A DNA stretch of 30,643 bases, taken from the IMG/VR virus record IMGVR_UViG_3300021091_000279, positions 1 to 30,643 of that record. One strand, 5' to 3'. Below are positions 26,638 through 30,643 of this stretch, one piece after another. Positions within the stretch are counted from its first letter, which is position 1; every line of letters starts with the position of its first letter. A program made the translations under genes and the position numbers. A model generated the notes under the pieces. It was not told where the DNA came from and searched no databases. It saw only the letters and a list, made by a program, of their open reading frames with translations. Source of the stretch: a virus.

Positions 26638-27489
26638 TTAAGAGAGCAAAGCCGCCCATGTTGCTTTATCAACTTCTCCAGTTTCAGCAAGGGATTTGGA
26701 TTTTTGAAATTCTTTTACAATGTTTTGAGTTTTTGGACCAAAATCACCATCTTCTTTACAAACAAACCCATGTTTAGTCAATAGCCTTTGTGCTTCTTTA
26801 GTTAATTTACCTTTATTCCCAGCCCTTATAATTTGTTTTTGATCTAGAACGGATTGCTCTACAACAACGGGGGCACTATCTGCCGCAGCTTTTGCTTCAG
26901 CTGCGGCTTTTTGCTCCGCTGGTGTTCCAAACATACTCGCTGGTTTTGGATTAAGCACAAGCCAATCCTTTACCGCTTGTGGAATTTGATCACCCTCTGT
27001 ATAGCGTATATGCCAGGGTTCTGATGGAACCACTTCCCAGCTCCAGCCAAATTTACGCACATTGGCAATCAACCATTTTAAGCGCTTATTTTCTCCCGCT
27101 GAGTGAATATCTACGGCAATACCTAAATTATGATTAGATTTTCCAGGTGTCGCCATCATAGCCATACCTTTTTTAAGGTACCAAGTTTTACCCTCAAATG
27201 TTTTTGTACTTTGATTTGCAATTGGTTCTAGTTGATATCTAGACAAAAACCCAGCTTTTTGGCTGTCATAACTTCTATAAGTATCTCCAGCACTTGTGGG
27301 TTTTAATTCAACACCGTCTGCTTTGGCAGCATCCACCATCGCATTCCATGCATCTGCCGCAAGATAGTGTAATTGACCGCCTTGTGGGATTTTACGGAGA
27401 AGCGATGGGTGGAGCTTGCCAGGTTCTACATTTTTTAGACTAATTGGTAATTTAATCGGAACAACAATGTCCCATTCGACTTTGCCCAT
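26638..27489 (-). CDS. Endolysin: VanY-type D-alanyl-D-alanine carboxypeptidase plus peptidoglycan-binding domain
   Basis: A 283-residue protein. Residues 40-165 form a VanY (LAS) metallopeptidase with all key residues visible: TYRSYDSQ (R72), the SNHNLGIAVD motif (zinc ligands H120 and D127), and SEPWHIRY (E157 general base, H160 third ligand). These enzymes cut D-Ala-containing peptide bonds of peptidoglycan. After an Ala/Lys-rich linker (about 188-210), residues 215-283 are a PG_binding_1 domain (LTKEAQRLLTKHGF..., DGDFGPKTQNIVKEFQKSKSL... VDKATWAAL). There is no signal peptide, so export depends on a holin, and a holin-like gene lies 19 bp upstream. AGAGG lies 5 nt before the ATG. Confidence 0.9.
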   Translation of the reverse strand: MGKVEWDIVVPIKLPISLKNVEPGKLHPSLLRKIPQGGQLHYLAADAWNAMVDAAKADGVELKPTSAGDTYRSYDSQKAGFLSRYQLEPIANQSTKTFEGKTWYLKKGMAMMATPGKSNHNLGIAVDIHSAGENKRLKWLIANVRKFGWSWEVVPSEPWHIRYTEGDQIPQAVKDWLVLNPKPASMFGTPAEQKAAAEAKAAADSAPVVVEQSVLDQKQIIRAGNKGKLTKEAQRLLTKHGFVCKEDGDFGPKTQNIVKEFQKSKSLAETGEVDKATWAALLS

Positions 27490-27508
27490 GTAGACCTCTT
27501 AATTAATA

Positions 27509-27706
27509 TTATTTACTGCGACCAAAAGCTGAATCATTTGGATTCAACCATCGCATAAGAACTGGGACAAGAGCTGCAAGAGCCGCCGCGCCAATATCTT
27601 TTGGATTTGTGTTCCCCGTCATATATACCGCAAGACCCGCACCAATGCAGGACCGAGCATAAGACGCTAACATCTTCTTATTATTCTCACTTAACAAACT
27701 AGACAT
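27509..27706 (-). CDS. Putative holin
   Basis: A 65-residue protein with two hydrophobic helices (about 15-31, YARSCIGAGLAVYMTG; about 37-52, IGAAALAALVPVLMRWL) and the ending LNPNDSAFGR, which I recognise from small membrane proteins beside endolysins in aquatic and actinobacterial phages. The short polar loop (NTNPKD) and charged ends fit a class II holin with both termini inside. The neighbour downstream is the endolysin. It has the best ribosome binding site of the region (AGGAGG, 7 nt before ATG) and its own promoter at 27743-27771. The function is inferred from topology and position. Confidence 0.65.
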   Translation of the reverse strand: MSSLLSENNKKMLASYARSCIGAGLAVYMTGNTNPKDIGAAALAALVPVLMRWLNPNDSAFGRSK

Positions 27707-27718
27707 GGATCACCCTCC

Positions 27719-27736
27719 TAGCACCCACTGGTGCCA
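27719..27736 (-). promoter_or_regulatory. 5' leader hairpin touching the holin Shine-Dalgarno
   Basis: On the transcript, TGGCACC-AGTG-GGTGCTA forms a stem of 7 pairs (one GU). Its last base is the first base of the AGGAGG at 27714-27719. It could modulate ribosome access to the holin start. It lacks a U-run, so it is not a terminator. Confidence 0.4.
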
Positions 27737-27742
27737 GTTAAT

Positions 27743-27771
27743 AGTATACATTACGCAAGCTTAAATGTAAA
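27743..27771 (-). promoter_or_regulatory. Sigma70-like promoter for the holin/endolysin genes
   Basis: TTTACA (27771-27766), a 17-nt spacer, and TATACT (27748-27743), each one base from consensus. The -35 begins right after the TGA of the upstream ORF. The predicted transcription start is near 27736, giving a leader of about 30 nt with a good Shine-Dalgarno. Confidence 0.6.
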
Positions 27772-27966
27772 TCAATCAGTATCGTTTTTAAATATTTGAT
27801 GAATATAATGAACTACGCAGGCAGTTATGGTTGAAATTAAAGCAATTGTTTGTGTAACGCCAGAAAGAGTATAATACACAACCACACTACCGGCAATCGT
27901 AAATGCAATGCCGGCAGTGATATCCCATAGTTTTTTAACAAAACCCAGCCAATCAAATTTTTTCAT
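27772..27966 (-). CDS. Holin-like protein from an internal in-frame start
   Basis: ATG 27966 lies in frame with the 893-codon ORF and is preceded by AAGGAGG (27981-27975) with an ideal 8-nt spacer. It encodes 64 residues: a basic start (MKKFDWLGFVKKL), two hydrophobic helices (about 16-34 and 39-56) with a short polar turn, and a polar tail (IFKNDTD). This is a class II holin layout. The ORF just before it codes for linker-like acidic and Gly-rich sequence. The simplest reading is a holin gene whose upstream stop codon was lost or never existed, so that the large protein reads through into it. Both products may be made. The second holin-like gene follows after 65 bp. Confidence 0.65.
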   Translation of the reverse strand: MKKFDWLGFVKKLWDITAGIAFTIAGSVVVYYTLSGVTQTIALISTITACVVHYIHQIFKNDTD

Positions 27967-30453
27967 TTCCACACCCTCCTTAATATAATACTCGTAAATG
28001 CTATTTTTAGCATAATCTGTATCGTCATCATCCCCGCCAGATATTTCACCAGCCATCTCTTCCTCTTCTTCTTTTCTTGCAGCGTCATTTGGGCCACTGC
28101 TTGGCCCACCAGAACCCCCACCAGAACCACCAGAAGAAGAACCTCCGGACAAAGCGTTTGCGGCAACAGTCGCTACAGCAGCAGCTGCGGCAATAAGTAA
28201 TCTGCGATCACCAGTATCTATCGTTGAACCAACAGCAACGTAATTATCAAACACGCCTTCAAATATATTTATTTCTTCTTCAAATGCTTCTTTAACTTCT
28301 ACCGGAGCTTCCTGAATTGCTTCTACAATCGCAGCCCCATCTTCTGGAGATACTTCTGATACAGAGATTGAGCTAAATACCTCTGACGCTTGTTCGCCGT
28401 CAATGCTCTGCAACACCTTTGCACTTGTGGCGAGTTCTGTTGCCTGTTCTGAATCAATTCCGCCTTCTTGTTCAATAATTAAAGTAACTACTTCAGCAAC
28501 CTGTTCTTTAGAAATAGTTTCTGATTCAAGGGTGGTTACAACTGCTTCAAACTTTTCAGCATCAAGTTCTGTTTCTAAAACAGCCGTAAATGTCTCAATC
28601 AAAACTTCATCAGTTACTTCTTTGTCAAAAATGGCATCAAGAACGGTTTCTAATTTTTCGGCATCAAGTTCACCCTGCAAGACTTCCTTGGCTAATTCAA
28701 TTGTTTCTTCATCAGATAGATCATCATTGAATACATCATCAAGGACTTCTGCTAATTCCTCTTTGGATAAATCGGTTTCCAAAAGGTCATCTAAAACCTC
28801 TTTTATTTCTTCAATAGAAGCATCTTCTGGCAGTACATTGGATTCATCTGATGGGTTGCTAGAATCAATGTATGTGGTTTCTGGACTTACTTCTTCTTCC
28901 TCTTCGGGTTCTGTGGTCTCTTCTTCAACTGGGGGTAGAGTTGTTTCTACTGGTACCGGCTCTACTGGGATTGTCGTGGACGGCTCTTCAGTTTCAGGTG
29001 ATGTTTCTTCAGGAAGCGTCGTTGTCGTGGATTCTTCTGGAATTGTTGTTGTTGACTCTTGTGGTGGTGTGGTATCTACTGGCTGTGGAGAGGTCCCAGA
29101 GGGGCTTGTAGGGCTTCCTGAGCCATTTTCTACAGGGGGTGTGGGGGTTGGCGGGGTTGTCGTATTTATAAAAACAGTGGTGGTCGTGCTACTCGTGGTG
29201 GTCGTGCTACTTGTGGTGGTTGTGCTGCTTGTGGTGGTCGTGCTACTTGTGGTGGTTGTAGAGGAAGTCGTTGTTGTGGATGAAGTGGAAGTTGTTGAAG
29301 CCCCAGCCGTAGTCGTTGGGGCAACTGTTGGGGCTGTTGAATTATTTGATGGCACTCCTCCAAATGATGAGCAGGTTCCGGATACACATTTTTGGGTTGA
29401 GCCATTTGTATTATCAATAATTAATAGCGGAGACAATGCGGTATCGCCAATATTGAAAACAGCAAATCCTAATTTGTAAATACCAGTAACTGAAACTTCA
29501 TATGTTGATGTCTGCCAGCCAGTCGCGCCATATGAATTTGTTGAATAATCTCCTGTTCCTGGATTTGTAAAACCAAGTAGTGCATATGATCTAACATAAT
29601 TGTTAACTGTAATAACTGGAGTCGGGGCTACAGTTGTTGTAGGAGAAATAGTTGTTGTTGGGGCAAGAGTTGTTGTAGAAGCAACTGTCGTTGTAGAAGC
29701 AACAGTTGTTGTTGACTCAACAGTTGTTGTAGATTCAGGTATTGTTGTGGTAGTTGATGGAAGAGTAGTTGTACTACTTGTGGTAGTAGTTGTTGGGGTA
29801 GTTGCAGAAACAAAAATTAGTGATGTTATTGAACCGTCATTAAAAGGTACATAGTCTGTCCCCAAATAATTCCAAGACATCGTGTATGTAGTATCAGCTG
29901 TTAATTCAACTTCTCTTGTAATCCACGCAGCGTCTGTTGGGTTGGAGCTTCCTCCAAGACCGGCTTGAGCGTCTGCTGTAAGAATTGCTTTGATCGCTGT
30001 TTCATCACTGCTTGAAAGACCAAGAGCAGTTCTTGCTTGAGTAAATGTTTGCTCATTTTTTGGTTGCAAAGCAACAGCGTATCCGCCAGTGTTTGGTTGA
30101 AATGTCCAACTGCCCGCGGCAACAGCTGGGGCGTAATAAGGGTTTGGCGCACCGTTCTTTAGAGGATTCCCGATGGCTTGATGAGAAGGGTGATTGAATG
30201 TTCTTGACCCGCTAAAAATAGTTACACCAGTACCACCACCATTAATAGTTGTAGCATTTAAACTTCCGGTTTGATTGCCTTTTGACCAACCAGTAAAAGC
30301 ATTATCTTCAAAACCGGCATTAGATATTGGGGTTGGTTCTTCGTCTGCTTGGGCTTGTTGTATAGGAATAACAAGTCCCATAAATGCCAATGCAAATGGC
30401 AGCCATGATATTTTTTGCTTAAAAGCAAAACGAATTTTATTTTTAACACTCAT
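27772..30453 (-). CDS. Secreted mucin-like surface protein with helical repeats and a C-terminal two-helix membrane domain
   Basis: An 893-residue ORF. Residues 1-37 form a signal peptide (basic start, hydrophobic core, QAQA-D cleavage). Residues 43-210 look like a beta-sandwich of carbohydrate-binding type (NAGFEDNAFTGW... TADTTYTMSWNYLG). Thr-rich linker 1 (about 212-275) is followed by a second beta domain (about 285-365) and Thr/Ser linker 2 (375-430). A Pro/Thr/Glu-rich stretch follows, then about nine acidic helical repeats of roughly 18 residues (540-735; xLSxEELAEVLDDVF). After DNYVAVGSTIDTGDRRLLIAA come an Ala-rich hydrophobic stretch, a Gly/Ser linker, an acidic cluster, and two membrane helices (about 842-890). 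Similar architectures occur in exported proteins of aquatic Actinobacteria, so capture from a host is likely. Function unknown. The start follows the ferredoxin stop by one base; the ribosome binding site is weak. Confidence 0.7.
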   Translation of the reverse strand: MSVKNKIRFAFKQKISWLPFALAFMGLVIPIQQAQADEEPTPISNAGFEDNAFTGWSKGNQTGSLNATTINGGGTGVTIFSGSRTFNHPSHQAIGNPLKNGAPNPYYAPAVAAGSWTFQPNTGGYAVALQPKNEQTFTQARTALGLSSSDETAIKAILTADAQAGLGGSSNPTDAAWITREVELTADTTYTMSWNYLGTDYVPFNDGSITSLIFVSATTPTTTTTSSTTTLPSTTTTIPESTTTVESTTTVASTTTVASTTTLAPTTTISPTTTVAPTPVITVNNYVRSYALLGFTNPGTGDYSTNSYGATGWQTSTYEVSVTGIYKLGFAVFNIGDTALSPLLIIDNTNGSTQKCVSGTCSSFGGVPSNNSTAPTVAPTTTAGASTTSTSSTTTTSSTTTTSSTTTTSSTTTTSSTTTTSSTTTTVFINTTTPPTPTPPVENGSGSPTSPSGTSPQPVDTTPPQESTTTIPEESTTTTLPEETSPETEEPSTTIPVEPVPVETTLPPVEEETTEPEEEEEVSPETTYIDSSNPSDESNVLPEDASIEEIKEVLDDLLETDLSKEELAEVLDDVFNDDLSDEETIELAKEVLQGELDAEKLETVLDAIFDKEVTDEVLIETFTAVLETELDAEKFEAVVTTLESETISKEQVAEVVTLIIEQEGGIDSEQATELATSAKVLQSIDGEQASEVFSSISVSEVSPEDGAAIVEAIQEAPVEVKEAFEEEINIFEGVFDNYVAVGSTIDTGDRRLLIAAAAAVATVAANALSGGSSSGGSGGGSGGPSSGPNDAARKEEEEEMAGEISGGDDDDTDYAKNSIYEYYIKEGVEMKKFDWLGFVKKLWDITAGIAFTIAGSVVVYYTLSGVTQTIALISTITACVVHYIHQIFKNDTD
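27975..27981 (-). promoter_or_regulatory. Strong internal Shine-Dalgarno (AAGGAGG)
   Basis: A seven-base match to the anti-Shine-Dalgarno, 8 nt before ATG 27966 and inside the 893-codon ORF. It is stronger than the site at that ORF's own start (AGAAGAA), which decides the call of an internal start. Confidence 0.7.
28290..28830 (-). repeat. Degenerate ~18-residue acidic helical repeats
   Basis: Protein-level repeats of the type (L/I/V)(S/D/T)xE(E/K/Q)(L/A)xEV(L/V)xxxxxx(E/D), about nine copies, with visible DNA similarity (TCTAATTTTTCGGCATCAAG near 28650 against CAAACTTTTCAGCATCAAG near 28548). Probably an elongated helical solenoid. Confidence 0.7.
29176..29275 (-). repeat. 18-bp tandem repeats encoding Thr/Ser (TTTSST) units
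   Basis: About five copies of a unit like GTGGTGGTCGTGCTACTT (plus strand), giving a repetitive TTTTSS linker. The unit is divisible by three, so changes in copy number keep the frame. Confidence 0.85.
29640..29790 (-). repeat. Thr-rich linker repeats (STTTVA units)
   Basis: Repeats around GTTGTTGTAGAAGCAAC (plus strand), roughly 18-24 bp, encoding TTTVAS/TTTVES and TTTTLP/TTTTIP units between the two beta domains. Confidence 0.8.
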
Positions 30454-30454
30454 A

Positions 30455-30643
30455 TTATTCTTCTATAAAAATACATTCACCTGGGCAATCTTCTGCCGCT
30501 TCGATTACATCAGCCAGCCTGTCGTCTGCGAAAGAAGCGACTCCATTTCCGCCTTCGGGGTTGCCTCGTGATTTGGAAAATATTTTTCCATTCTCTTGCA
30601 CATATGCCAGACCATCCTCCAGCATTATGAAAACATCTGGGGC
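30455..30643 (-). CDS. Ferredoxin (3' part; runs off the right edge)
   Basis: Sixty-two codons are visible, ending at TAA 30457-30455. The reading is APDVFIMLEDGLAYVQENGK..., then ...DDRLADVIEAAEDCPGECIFIEE. It fits the C-terminal two thirds of small actinobacterial ferredoxins with one 3Fe-4S or 4Fe-4S cluster: an APxVFxxxxDGxAxV strand, then AAxxCPxxCI with the last cluster cysteine. The N-terminal cysteines would lie to the right of the window. Ferredoxins carry electrons to P450s, desaturases or reductases in the cytoplasm. It lies one base before the start of the mucin-like gene, so the two are probably co-transcribed and translationally coupled. A ferredoxin in a late phage operon is unusual. 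Confidence 0.75.
   Translation of the reverse strand, partial: APDVFIMLEDGLAYVQENGKIFSKSRGNPEGGNGVASFADDRLADVIEAAEDCPGECIFIEE

Noticed and set aside
27963-28166. A 67-codon minus-strand ORF in another frame, whose TGA overlaps the nested holin ATG (ATGA), with a hydrophobic start and a KKKRKR patch.
   Set aside because: It reads the Gly/Ser and acidic linker of the mucin-like ORF out of frame, starts at TTG without a ribosome binding site, and resembles no family. The ATGA overlap is intriguing but probably chance.
28403-29479. A 358-codon plus-strand ORF of Ser/Val-rich composition.
   Set aside because: It is the antisense of the Thr-rich and acidic repeat ORF, kept open by repeat composition. 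It has no ribosome binding site or recognisable domain.
1-30643. A possible toxin-antitoxin, retron or defence island within the window.
   Set aside because: Nearly all genes fit virion, assembly or lysis roles. No reverse transcriptase, nuclease-effector pair or defence motif was seen besides the lone HNH endonuclease.

Overview
The window is the late (virion morphogenesis and lysis) region of a tailed double-stranded DNA phage. Every supportable gene lies on the minus strand, so the transcript runs from right (30643) to left (1). A single major tail tube gene with no sheath gene, followed by a frameshifted tail assembly chaperone and a giant tape measure gene, indicates a siphovirus with a non-contractile and probably very long tail. 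The DNA is AT-rich, genes are packed with 1-11 bp overlaps, and there is no gene-free stretch over 300 bases. An actinobacterial host, possibly a low-GC aquatic one, is inferred from three things: TATAAT boxes 6-8 nt before ATG codons (leaderless starts, common in Actinobacteria), a ferredoxin of actinobacterial type, and a secreted Thr/Ser-rich protein with TTT(T)SS repeats. This host call is inference.

In transcription order: (a) 30643-27507, a partial ferredoxin, then an 893-codon secreted mucin-like ORF whose 3' end contains an in-frame holin-like protein with its own strong ribosome binding site, then a sigma70-like promoter and a second holin-like gene. (b) 27489-26638, a VanY-type endolysin with a peptidoglycan-binding domain. 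(c) 26605-24925, four small fibre- or tropism-like virion genes. (d) 24889-22832, the head-tail connector and tail-terminator set, started by an extended -10 promoter with a leaderless ATG. (e) 22807-21287, a small unknown, the major tail protein, a double-hairpin terminator/attenuator, and the tail assembly chaperone pair with a -1 frameshift signal backed by a nested stem-loop. (f) 21240-8962, a 4092-aa tape measure protein, about 40% of the window. (g) 8965-882, two paralogous distal-tail proteins, a 1331-aa tail protein with PA14-like and LamG-like domains, a glycine/valine-repeat tail protein, three small accessory genes (one a 2-oxoglutarate/Fe(II) oxygenase), and a tail-tip protein. (h) 877-1, an HNH endonuclease and the start of a metallophosphoesterase gene with a new leaderless promoter.

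The genes make one virion: connectors close the head, the terminator caps the tube, the chaperone pair loads the tape measure, the tube polymerises along it, and the distal proteins form the tip and receptor-binding parts. The holin-like proteins and the endolysin release progeny. Least ordinary are the holin nested in a mucin-like surface protein, the ferredoxin next to it, the frameshift structure, and the recurring leaderless promoters.
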